From: Candidatus Hydrogenedentota bacterium
GTDB lineage: Bacteria > Hydrogenedentota > Hydrogenedentia > Hydrogenedentales > CAITNO01
Assembly (NCBI GenBank): GCA_007118765.1
Contig: SKQZ01000132.1
Span: 1 to 5,996 of the forward strand
Direction of reading: 5' to 3'
Length of the DNA stretch: 5,996 nt
Positions 1-5,311 of this stretch are shown here, piece by piece. Both the position numbers and the translations under genes were made by a program. Within the stretch, counting starts at the first letter, position 1. The number at the start of each line of letters is the position of its first letter. Under the pieces are notes generated by a model. The model saw only the letters and a list, made by a program, of their open reading frames with translations, was not told the origin of the DNA and made no database searches.

Positions 1-2
1 AC

Positions 3-815
3 GGCCTTGAACTTGTCTTCTTGTGGCGGGATGCCGCCACGTTGTCCGGCATCATCATAAACATTGCCTGTCCGGCACAGGTGGTGGAAGGGCAACGATA
101 CCTTTCCGCAGACTTCTGGGGGCCGGTGCGGGAAACAATCAAAAAGACCTACGGGGAAAACGTGTCTGTTTATCCCATGATTAGCGCGGCGGGCGACCAA
201 TCGCCCCGTGACCTGGTGCGGCGCGGCAGAAACGAACCCGACATGCGGGCGGAATCGGGCATGCGCGAGCTGGCGCGGCGCATTGTCAACGGCGTGCGCG
301 ACGCCTACGACAATACCCAAAGCGACCGAGACACAAACCCGGTCTTTCGGCATCATTCTGAAGAGATAACATTGCCGACACGCCAGGTGACGGAGAAAGA
401 ACTGGCCGAGGCACAACAAGAACGGGAGCGGCTGCTGTCCGAAAACGACATCGCGCCCGGCTCAAGAAACGCCGCAATGTTGCGCCGTGCAAACGGCATC
501 ATAGACCGCTACGAACGCGCCGAAACATCCTTTGCCATGGACCTGCATGTACTGCGAATCGGCGACGTGGCCGTGGCAACCAATCCTTTCGAGTTGTATC
601 TTGACTACGGCCTGCGAATCAAAGGGCGGAGCCCGGCCAATCAAACGCTGGTCGTACAGCTGGCGAATGATCGCGGCCGTTATTTGCCCACGCCGCACGC
701 CGTTGAAGGCGGCGCTTATGGAGCGCGTATCACCGAGAATATCGTGGGGCCCGAAGGCGGCGATGTGCTGGTCGAAAAAACACTGGACGCAATCAACCTG
801 CTGTGGGAGGCGTAG
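3..815 (+). CDS. Neutral/alkaline ceramidase-family hydrolase, C-terminal part (5' end outside window)
   Basis: The reading frame is already open at base 3, so the protein begins outside the window; the TTG at 21 is internal. About 270 residues are visible, ending at TAG 813-815. A GDQSP motif (serine codon 201-203) matches the GDxSP motif carrying the nucleophilic serine in neutral ceramidases (PF04734 family). Further on, a TNPFELYLDYG segment (Glu codon 591-593) and an LANDRGRYLPTP segment (Tyr codon 681-683) resemble the regions that supply the late Glu and Tyr zinc ligands in that family. The two zinc-binding histidines would lie upstream and cannot be checked. The family normally cleaves the amide bond of ceramide, but environmental members with this GDQSPRDL variant are mostly uncharacterised, so the substrate is unknown. 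A charged linker (bases about 360-500) looks helical. The gene is probably co-transcribed with the oxidoreductase that starts 10 bases downstream. The family call is fairly firm; the exact activity is not. Confidence 0.8.
   Translation, partial: GLELVFLWRDAATLSGIIINIACPAQVVEGQRYLSADFWGPVRETIKKTYGENVSVYPMISAAGDQSPRDLVRRGRNEPDMRAESGMRELARRIVNGVRDAYDNTQSDRDTNPVFRHHSEEITLPTRQVTEKELAEAQQERERLLSENDIAPGSRNAAMLRRANGIIDRYERAETSFAMDLHVLRIGDVAVATNPFELYLDYGLRIKGRSPANQTLVVQLANDRGRYLPTPHAVEGGAYGARITENIVGPEGGDVLVEKTLDAINLLWEA
805..810 (+). promoter_or_regulatory. Shine-Dalgarno site for the 826 oxidoreductase, unusually distant
   Basis: GGGAGG lies inside the last codons of the ceramidase-like gene, 15 bases before the ATG at 826, which is longer than the usual 5-10. 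No better purine-rich site lies closer. This arrangement suggests translational coupling to the upstream gene, because ribosomes terminating at 813-815 are almost on the start codon. Confidence 0.45.
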
Positions 816-825
816 TCGAAACGAT

Positions 826-2136
826 ATGACATCAACACCTTTGCCGACTAAGAAACACACGCCCATTAACCGCCGCACATTTCTCGGCGCTGCAGGCGCG
901 GGGCTTGTGGCGCCGTTGCTGTTGCCCGGCAAAGCGCGGGGTGCCAACGAACGCATCACCATGGGCGTAATCGGTGTCGGTTCGCGGGGGGTGCAGATAA
1001 TGATGGACGGGTTCGTAACCAACCCGGAGGTCGCGGTGCTGGCTGTGTGCGATGTGCAGCGGCAGCGTTGCGAAGAAGCGGCGGGCATGGTCAATGCCTA
1101 TTACGAAAACGACGCCTGCGCCGTCTACAATGATTTTCGTGATCTCCTCACGCGGGATGATATTGATACGCTGATGATTACCGCCCCCGACCATTGGCAT
1201 GGCGTCATGGCCACCCATGCGGCGGAGGCGGGCAAAGACATGTACTGTGAAAAACCGCTCGGCGTATCCGTGCGCGACGGCCTGGCCATCCGCGACGCCG
1301 TGCGCCGACATGACATTATTTTCCAGACCGGCCTCCAGCAACGGTCGGGCAGGAATTTCCGCCATGCCTGCGAACTGGTGCGTGGCGGGTATCTGGGCGC
1401 CGTCGATACAATCGAAGTGGCCGCGCCCGGACCAAGTTTCGCGCCCAGGTATGACGGCCCGCTTGATGGGCAGCCTGTCCCGCCGGGTCTGGACTGGGAT
1501 CTGTACGTCGGGCCCGCGCCCATGACGCCCTACAATCCGGGACGTCTGGAATGGCCTGATTGGTATCTTATCTGGGACTATTGCGCAGGCTTCATCGTTA
1601 ACTGGGGCATACACCACCTGGACATCGCCGCCTGGGGCTGTCCAACACTGCTTGCGACGCCCTTCGAGGTAACGTGTACCGGCGATTACCGGAACGAAGG
1701 ACTCACGGACAACATAAACGGCTGGCGCGCCGAGTACGTCTATCCCGACGGCCTGAAACTGTTGTACTCAGATACCGACAACCCCTACAGACAGGGTGTG
1801 TGCTTTCGGGGCGAAGAAGGCTGGGTCCATGTGAACCGCCGCGACATTGATGCGGAGCCGGCATCGCTGCTCGACGTTGTTCCAAGCGAAGAGGCGCGCC
1901 TGTACAAAAGCGACCATCACGCCCGCGACTTCATCCAAAGCGTGAAAGAACGGCGCGATCCCGTCGCGCCGGTGGAGACGGGCTGTCAGGCGGGAATACT
2001 TGGCTTTGTGGCGGAAATCGCGGCGCGTCTGGAGCGTCCCGTGCGCTGGGATGCCGCCACGGAAACCATCCGTGACGATGCACAGGCCGCCTCCATGCTT
2101 GCACGGACGATGCGCGACCCCTGGACGCTGGCATAA
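826..2136 (+). CDS. Tat-exported Gfo/Idh/MocA-family oxidoreductase
   Basis: This is a 436-residue predicted NAD(P)-dependent oxidoreductase, probably acting on a sugar or sugar derivative in the periplasm. ATG 826 is chosen because it places a twin-arginine signal at the N terminus (NRRTFLG at residues 15-21, then a hydrophobic stretch to about 34); the frame is open much further upstream but only as a shadow of the preceding gene. A Rossmann dinucleotide motif, GVIGVGSRG, is at 47-55. The PDHWH motif (121-125), the EKP motif with the conserved lysine (142-144), the LDWDLYVGPAP signature (222-232) and GIHHLD (261-266) follow in family order. The LDWD...GPAP block is typical of the bacterial subfamily common in Planctomycetes and relatives, which carries its own C-terminal domain. 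Residue 259, usually Asp in the catalytic D-x-G-x-H pattern, is Asn here. The gene starts 10 bases after the ceramidase-like gene and converges with the barrel gene. The substrate cannot be told from sequence. Confidence 0.93.
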   Translation: MTSTPLPTKKHTPINRRTFLGAAGAGLVAPLLLPGKARGANERITMGVIGVGSRGVQIMMDGFVTNPEVAVLAVCDVQRQRCEEAAGMVNAYYENDACAVYNDFRDLLTRDDIDTLMITAPDHWHGVMATHAAEAGKDMYCEKPLGVSVRDGLAIRDAVRRHDIIFQTGLQQRSGRNFRHACELVRGGYLGAVDTIEVAAPGPSFAPRYDGPLDGQPVPPGLDWDLYVGPAPMTPYNPGRLEWPDWYLIWDYCAGFIVNWGIHHLDIAAWGCPTLLATPFEVTCTGDYRNEGLTDNINGWRAEYVYPDGLKLLYSDTDNPYRQGVCFRGEEGWVHVNRRDIDAEPASLLDVVPSEEARLYKSDHHARDFIQSVKERRDPVAPVETGCQAGILGFVAEIAARLERPVRWDAATETIRDDAQAASMLARTMRDPWTLA

Positions 2137-2259
2137 AGTTTCTACCCCGTTCCCCGACGCTTCTTTGCCAACATCACCAAACCACCACGCCCATGGCATA
2201 AACTACTGTTGCCGTCACAAAGCGACAAGGCCATGGCAAAGCCACACCCACACCCCCTC

Positions 2260-2301
2260 AAGACAAAAATGTCCCCCGCAACGATTGCTCGTTACGGGGG
2301 A
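2260..2301 (-). terminator. Rho-independent terminator of the outer-membrane barrel gene
   Basis: Arms 2272-2284 and 2289-2301 form a 13-pair stem with one mismatch (2279/2294) and a 4-base loop, TTGC. The outer half is GC-rich (CCCCCG/CGGGGG). Read on the minus strand, the stem is followed by CATTTTTGTCTT (2260-2271), a typical U-tract. It lies about 40 bases after the barrel stop codon. On the plus strand the nearest T-run (2315-2319) is 14 bases away, so it would be a poor terminator for the converging oxidoreductase, although the hairpin may still protect that mRNA's end. Confidence 0.85.
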
Positions 2302-2340
2302 GCATGTATACTACTTTTTAGTCAGACGATTCGGCTGTTC

Positions 2341-3687
2341 TTAGAAGGACACTTCCGTTTCGATGAACAGGTAGTCGTAATCGTCACGACGATCGCCAGC
2401 CCAGCGGCCAAGGCCGTTGGTGGTGATCAGGTTGCCTTCAAGACCGCTCTTGCCGAAGAAGTGGGCATAGCCGGCACGGATAACGAGGTCTTCGCTATAG
2501 TGATAGTCGGCATAGAGACCCAGTTCCCAGCCAAGGCCGCGGCGGGCGCGTGTACGCCAGAACCACCAGCCACGGTCAAGGGCGCGGTCGCGATTGTCAA
2601 CGTGGTAGTAGGAGCCCACGAGTTTCAGCTCAAGCGCTTCGGTCGGCATGGCTTGGACGCCAAGGCTGTAGAACAGCACATTGGACATCTGCTGCTGAAT
2701 GTCAAGGAACTCGCTGTAACGCACGTTCGAGAACAGACGGTTGAAGGGCAGGTCGGCATTGTTGTTCCAGCAACGACGATTGGGGCTGCCGCCGCCAAGA
2801 TAGGCGAAGCGCGCGAATACACGGGGGTACCAAGCGGCGTCGAAGGTGTAGCCAACTTCAGCATTGATGGCGAATTCGTCGAAGTCAACGTCGGCTTCAC
2901 GATTGAAGATACGGAACCAGGGGTTCGGCACGCCATAGACATTGCCAAACTGATAGGCAGCTTCAAGTTCAAAGTCAAATGCGCCGACTACGCCGGCTCC
3001 GCGGAGGCCAATGGTGTGGAGGTTGACGTCGTTGCCACGGATAACGTTGGCAATGGCGCCTTGGTCGTCACGAATGAACAGCCAGTAGGCGTCCAGGGCG
3101 ACGTCTTCAATGCCGATGTAGCTGGCATAGATGCCGTACAGGTCTACGTCGTCTTCCAGGAAGTCGCCATAGCTTTCGGCCAGTTTCGCCGCGACGGCGT
3201 CAATGCTGACCATGTCGTTGGCGAAGCTCAGACGCAGCGCGTCGAAGGACAGGCCGGTGTACAGCGAGGACGTGTCATTGACACCAACGAGCAGCTGGTT
3301 GCCAAACGCCAGTTCCTGACGTCCAACACGCATGCTCAGCGGGGTGCCCCACATGTCTTTCGCTTCAATGTAGCCCTGATACAGGTCAACATTGTTGTTC
3401 TGGCCACCGCGCCAATCCGCGCCGGTCAGGTAGTTGGAACGAAAATCATCGCCCCAGTGATTGTAGTAATCGAACTCGATGAAAGCGCTGACGTCTTGGG
3501 TGAAGTCCGCTTTCACGTTCAGGCGCGTGCGCTGCTCAATGGAGCTGGTGCGGGCGCCACGGTCCATGTTGTAGTAGTTGCCGCGGATGCGGATGCTGCC
3601 GCCGACTTCAACGTTCTGAAGTTCGGCGAAGGCGAAGCTGCCGATGCTCATGACGAGCGCAGCTACAAGTAAAGTTCTAAAACGCAT
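2341..3687 (-). CDS. Outer-membrane beta-barrel porin, alginate-export-family-like
   Basis: This is a 448-residue predicted outer-membrane channel. Residues 1-21 are a Sec signal peptide (MRFR, a hydrophobic core, cleavage after AFA). The mature part has alternating aromatic and polar strands throughout (for example IEFDYYNHW, LRLSFAND, DAYWLFIRDD, LELKLVGSYYHVD, ELGLYADYHY) and ends in Phe (ETEVSF), the usual C-terminal signal for barrel insertion. EQRTRLNVKADF (51-62) and GRQELAFGNQLLVG (122-135) match the pattern of the alginate export family (AlgE-like, PF13372). The substrate is therefore plausibly an anionic oligosaccharide, but many members of this group transport other things. ATG 3685-3687 is supported by GAGGAG at 3697-3702, 9 bases upstream. 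From codon 7 onward the gene has no TTA, CTA or TCA codons, which leaves a long empty antisense frame; this suggests strong codon bias and high expression. It appears monocistronic, with its own promoter and terminator. The barrel is sure; the substrate is not. Confidence 0.88.
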   Translation of the reverse strand: MRFRTLLVAALVMSIGSFAFAELQNVEVGGSIRIRGNYYNMDRGARTSSIEQRTRLNVKADFTQDVSAFIEFDYYNHWGDDFRSNYLTGADWRGGQNNNVDLYQGYIEAKDMWGTPLSMRVGRQELAFGNQLLVGVNDTSSLYTGLSFDALRLSFANDMVSIDAVAAKLAESYGDFLEDDVDLYGIYASYIGIEDVALDAYWLFIRDDQGAIANVIRGNDVNLHTIGLRGAGVVGAFDFELEAAYQFGNVYGVPNPWFRIFNREADVDFDEFAINAEVGYTFDAAWYPRVFARFAYLGGGSPNRRCWNNNADLPFNRLFSNVRYSEFLDIQQQMSNVLFYSLGVQAMPTEALELKLVGSYYHVDNRDRALDRGWWFWRTRARRGLGWELGLYADYHYSEDLVIRAGYAHFFGKSGLEGNLITTNGLGRWAGDRRDDYDYLFIETEVSF

Positions 3688-3997
3688 TTGCGTAATCTCC
3701 TCTTATTTTTTGTCGGTTTCAAAAACCCACCAAATTTGTGCGCAGCGTGTCTTACTGCGCGGCACCTCCATCCCTTTAATGAAGATGCAAACTCTTATAT
3801 GAGCAACTCACGACTTTTTTCCCAAACGACACACAGAGCAATTTTTAAGCGTTAGCGTGTTGCATTCCTCCTTTCTGGCTCAAAGTATGCGTCGCGCGTG
3901 ATACACTGGTCCTCGATTTAACTGTACGTAGTTATCATGTGTTGTTAGGCCCCTAGATGCCTTGCTCGCTCAGGGTACCCACCACTTAACTTGCACA
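3688..3997 (-). promoter_or_regulatory. Long 5' leader of the barrel gene (about 300 bases, no clear gene)
   Basis: If transcription starts about 7 bases after the -10 box at 3998-4003, the leader is about 300 bases long. It contains an 8-bp palindrome, GGGTACCC (3973-3980), about 10-20 bases into the transcript. It also has an excellent ribosome-binding-like AAAGGAGGA (3866-3874, minus strand) one base before an ATG that opens only a 6-codon frame (3845-3865). A 22-residue frame (3703-3771, minus) ends right at the barrel's Shine-Dalgarno, and a 6-bp hairpin GCGCAG/CTGCGC (3740-3745 with 3755-3760) lies inside it. No known riboswitch class was recognised. Neither small frame has convincing start spacing. 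Confidence 0.45.
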
Positions 3998-4026
3998 AGT
4001 ATAACATAATCACAGCGGGATGTCAA
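3998..4026 (-). promoter_or_regulatory. Strong sigma70-type promoter for the barrel gene
   Basis: On the minus strand, TTGACA (4021-4026) and TATACT (3998-4003) are separated by exactly 17 bases (4004-4020). The -35 is a perfect consensus match and the -10 matches at 5 of 6 positions. The expected start is near 3991. It points at the barrel gene, with no other gene between. This assumes housekeeping sigma recognition like that in well-studied bacteria. Confidence 0.75.
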
Positions 4027-4033
4027 CTATTTT

Positions 4034-4053
4034 CTACGGTTTTTTAACCGTAG
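4034..4053. repeat. Perfect inverted repeat upstream of the barrel promoter (candidate operator)
   Basis: CTACGGTT (4034-4041) and AACCGTAG (4046-4053) are perfect 8-base arms around TTTT. The nearer arm begins 7 bases upstream of the -35 box, which places the dyad at roughly -43 to -62 from the expected start, a classic activator position. It lacks a T-run in either direction after the stem, so it is not a good terminator. The binding protein is unknown; the adjacent HTH-receiver regulator is one candidate. Confidence 0.5.
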
Positions 4054-4077
4054 GTTGTTGTCTATCCCGGATGCAAG

Positions 4078-4120
4078 AAAAAACACCACAATATATGGGG
4101 TTATTCCCGTTTTAGCGGGA
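4078..4120 (-). terminator. Probable weak terminator of the HTH-receiver gene
   Basis: Read on the minus strand, a hairpin with arms 4096-4101 and 4085-4090 (5 of 6 pairs, 5-base loop) is followed at once by a run of six T at 4078-4083. A second small hairpin, TCCCG/CGGGA (4116-4120 with 4105-4109), overlaps the regulator's stop codon. Each stem is weak alone. The position directly after the stop and the T-run support termination, probably incomplete. Confidence 0.5.
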
Positions 4121-4711
4121 TGCTTTTTCGACGGCGCCGGAAAGGGGCCGCTGAAGCAATTGCACCACCCGCTCGCGTAATTCTTCTATTTGAAAAGGCT
4201 TCTTCAAAAAGTCATCAAAACCGTATTGTGCCAGCTCCGCTATTTCCGTATCGTCAATAAAACCGGAAATGCCCAGTATCCGGGTAGCGGCGGTTGCGGG
4301 ACGCCCCTTGATGCGCTCGCTGACCACGCGACCGTCTATGTCTGACAAGTGTATGTCCAGTATTACAGCCTGCGGGTTATGTTCCACCACCATGAGCCCC
4401 GCATCGAACCCGGTGGACGCGGTCAATACGGTATACGGATTTTGTTGCGTCAATACCGCAGGAATAATGTCCAGATAATAGGGGTCGTCGTCAACGACCA
4501 GAATGCACACCGTCTCACGCTCAAGACGATCCAGCGGAATGCCCCGTGCATGCATAAATGTTTTAAGTGCGTCATAGGGGATGCGTCTGTCGCCGCCGGG
4601 ACCGAGACGATAGCCCTGCAATTGCCCCGAATCAACCCAGCGCGCCACTGTGTCCGCCGATACCGCGCATATTGCGGCCGCCTCGCCCGTGGTAAAAACC
4701 CTGTTTTTCAT
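4112..4711 (-). CDS. Regulator: N-terminal BldC/excisionase-like HTH plus C-terminal receiver domain
   Basis: This is a 199-residue predicted cytoplasmic DNA-binding response regulator. Residues 4-60 form a MerR-superfamily/excisionase-type winged HTH: VFTTGEAAAICAVS, then DTVARWVDSGQLQGYRLG, then DRRIP. Residues 68-190 are a CheY-like receiver: acidic DDD at 74-76, phospho-acceptor Asp119 in VILDIHLSDIDG, Ser149 in the T/S position, and Lys171 in LKKPF. All phosphorylation residues are present. The domain order is the reverse of most response regulators. ATG 4709-4711 is chosen because AAGGA (4720-4724) lies 8 bases upstream and the HTH begins at once; ATG 4718-4720 would also be possible. 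The frame stays open to an ATG at 4903, but the added 64 residues are unlike this family. No histidine kinase is in the window, so it is an orphan here. It lies directly upstream of, and on the same strand as, the barrel gene, but a terminator and a new promoter separate them. Similar HTH-receiver proteins occur in Planctomycetes and relatives. Confidence 0.88.
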   Translation of the reverse strand: MKNRVFTTGEAAAICAVSADTVARWVDSGQLQGYRLGPGGDRRIPYDALKTFMHARGIPLDRLERETVCILVVDDDPYYLDIIPAVLTQQNPYTVLTASTGFDAGLMVVEHNPQAVILDIHLSDIDGRVVSERIKGRPATAATRILGISGFIDDTEIAELAQYGFDDFLKKPFQIEELRERVVQLLQRPLSGAVEKASR

Positions 4712-4719
4712 GACAGCCA

Positions 4720-4724
4720 TCCTT
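4720..4724 (-). promoter_or_regulatory. Shine-Dalgarno site that fixes the start of the HTH-receiver gene
   Basis: AAGGA on the minus strand sits 8 bases before ATG 4709-4711. It favours this start over the ATG at 4718-4720, which it would overlap, and over the far upstream ATG at 4903, which has no purine-rich site at normal spacing. Confidence 0.6.
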
Positions 4725-5005
4725 GGCTTCACGGGGCGCGCCGGCAACGTATCCGACGATTCCCGTCGTTTATTGGTCGGTGGTAAACATGGTGTGTCTG
4801 AGTGGTCGCGCATATCCGTAGCATCTATCAATCCACGCATACGGCGAAACAACGCAACAAACGCGGCGGTTGTCAGCCCAAACACAAAACCGCCACGCAC
4901 CATGTCGCCATTGCAACAACCAGCCCGGATATTTCACAGGGTTTCGTCGTGAGCCTGCGAAGGTTGCGTCAGATCAAGTGCTTTGTGCTGGTCGCCGACT
5001 GACAG

Positions 5006-5019
5006 CGTGTTAAAACACG
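5006..5019. repeat. Short perfect dyad, CGTGTT-AA-AACACG
   Basis: Six-base perfect arms flank AA. The size and spacing fit a binding site for a dimeric regulator. It lies about 300 bases from either flanking gene, outside any promoter I can identify, so its function is uncertain and chance is possible. Confidence 0.3.
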
Positions 5020-5089
5020 TCGAAGACGGCGGGCAAGCAAAGTGCTTGAGATGGCGTAAGATGCGCAGGCGCAACAGGAAGCCGGTGAA

Positions 5090-5157
5090 ATTTGCGGGCC
5101 AGACCCATAGCACAAGGATTCAGTGTAGCACGAATCCGGCCGCAAATCAAAACGGCC
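5090..5157 (+). repeat. Cluster of nested and mutually exclusive hairpins
   Basis: Stem A is ATTTGCGGGCC (5090-5100) with GGCCGCAAAT (5138-5147), 10 pairs and one bulged G. It encloses stem B, GGATTC plus GTG (5116-5125) with CAC plus GAATCC (5129-5137), loop TAG, one bulged A. Stem C is GGCCG (5138-5142) with CGGCC (5153-5157). Stems A and C share 5138-5142 and cannot coexist. No T-run follows, so it is not a standard terminator. The nearest plus-strand promoter candidate lies downstream of it, so whether it is transcribed is unknown. Confidence 0.35.
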
Positions 5158-5171
5158 ATGTGCTCCGTTTG

Positions 5172-5201
5172 TTGAATCGTTATGGATTTATCACGCATAA
5201 T
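5172..5201 (+). promoter_or_regulatory. Probable sigma70-type promoter for the 5312 oxidoreductase
   Basis: TTGAAT (5172-5177, 4 of 6) and CATAAT (5196-5201, 5 of 6) are 18 bases apart. The expected start near 5208 gives a leader of about 100 bases before ATG 5312. The match is moderate, and an upstream promoter cannot be excluded. Confidence 0.4.
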
Positions 5202-5311
5202 CACCACGGAACGTTACACGCGCACATGTTGCGCGAAATTGCATCGGCGTGACGGCATCTTGCCCGACAGCGCCCGTTACCCACGAGAACCAACGACGAA
5301 GGGATACGAAT

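Larger units (their letters stand above)
4712..5311. other. 600-base divergent intergenic region, no supported gene
   Basis: It separates the minus-strand HTH-receiver gene from the plus-strand lipoprotein oxidoreductase. Open frames exist on both strands but none has a ribosome site, a recognisable domain or a family match that I can see. It holds a dyad (5006-5019), a cluster of competing hairpins (5090-5157) and a moderate promoter facing right (5172-5201). I could not identify a convincing promoter for the HTH-receiver gene. A degraded gene or a structured RNA is possible but not shown. Confidence 0.6.

Noticed and set aside
532..825. Upstream extension of the 826 oxidoreductase frame to ATG 532
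   Set aside because: It overlaps the real ceramidase-like gene in another frame and would bury the twin-arginine signal about 100 residues inside the protein.
2190..2237. Two CCATGGC palindromes (2191-2197, 2231-2237) after the 826 oxidoreductase as its terminator
   Set aside because: The 7-bp stem would have a loop of over 30 bases and no T-run, so it does not make a credible terminator.
2209..3672. 487-residue plus-strand open frame antisense to the barrel gene
   Set aside because: It is in exact codon register with a well-supported barrel protein, and its translation is Val/Ala-rich without domains. It is explained by missing TTA, CTA and TCA codons on the sense strand.
4014..4122. 9-base direct repeat AGCGGGATG at 4014-4022 and 4114-4122
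   Set aside because: It is too short to indicate a mobile element or duplication, and one copy overlaps a stop-codon hairpin. It is likely chance.
4712..4903. N-terminal extension of the HTH-receiver protein, or a separate small membrane protein, starting at ATG 4903 with a hydrophobic FVFGLTTAAFVALF segment
   Set aside because: There is no ribosome site at 4903, and the HTH family begins directly at the 4711 start, which has AAGGA at 8 bases. A membrane segment fused to this cytoplasmic HTH would be unusual, and the frame probably stays open by chance.
5116..5137. tRNA T-arm-like hairpin (GGATTC...GAATCC)
   Set aside because: No acceptor stem, D-arm or anticodon arm could be fitted around it on either strand.
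5071..5157. Cobalamin riboswitch (GGAAGCCGGTGAAAT at 5078-5092 resembles part of its core)
   Set aside because: The paired stem that should follow does not form, no B12 box (AGCCAGGAGACC-like) is present, and the downstream gene is not a cobalamin gene or a transporter.
4983..5252. 89-residue plus-strand frame and a 65-residue minus-strand frame in the intergenic region
   Set aside because: Neither has a ribosome site, a signal or a recognisable domain, and they overlap each other. The composition looks like random translation.
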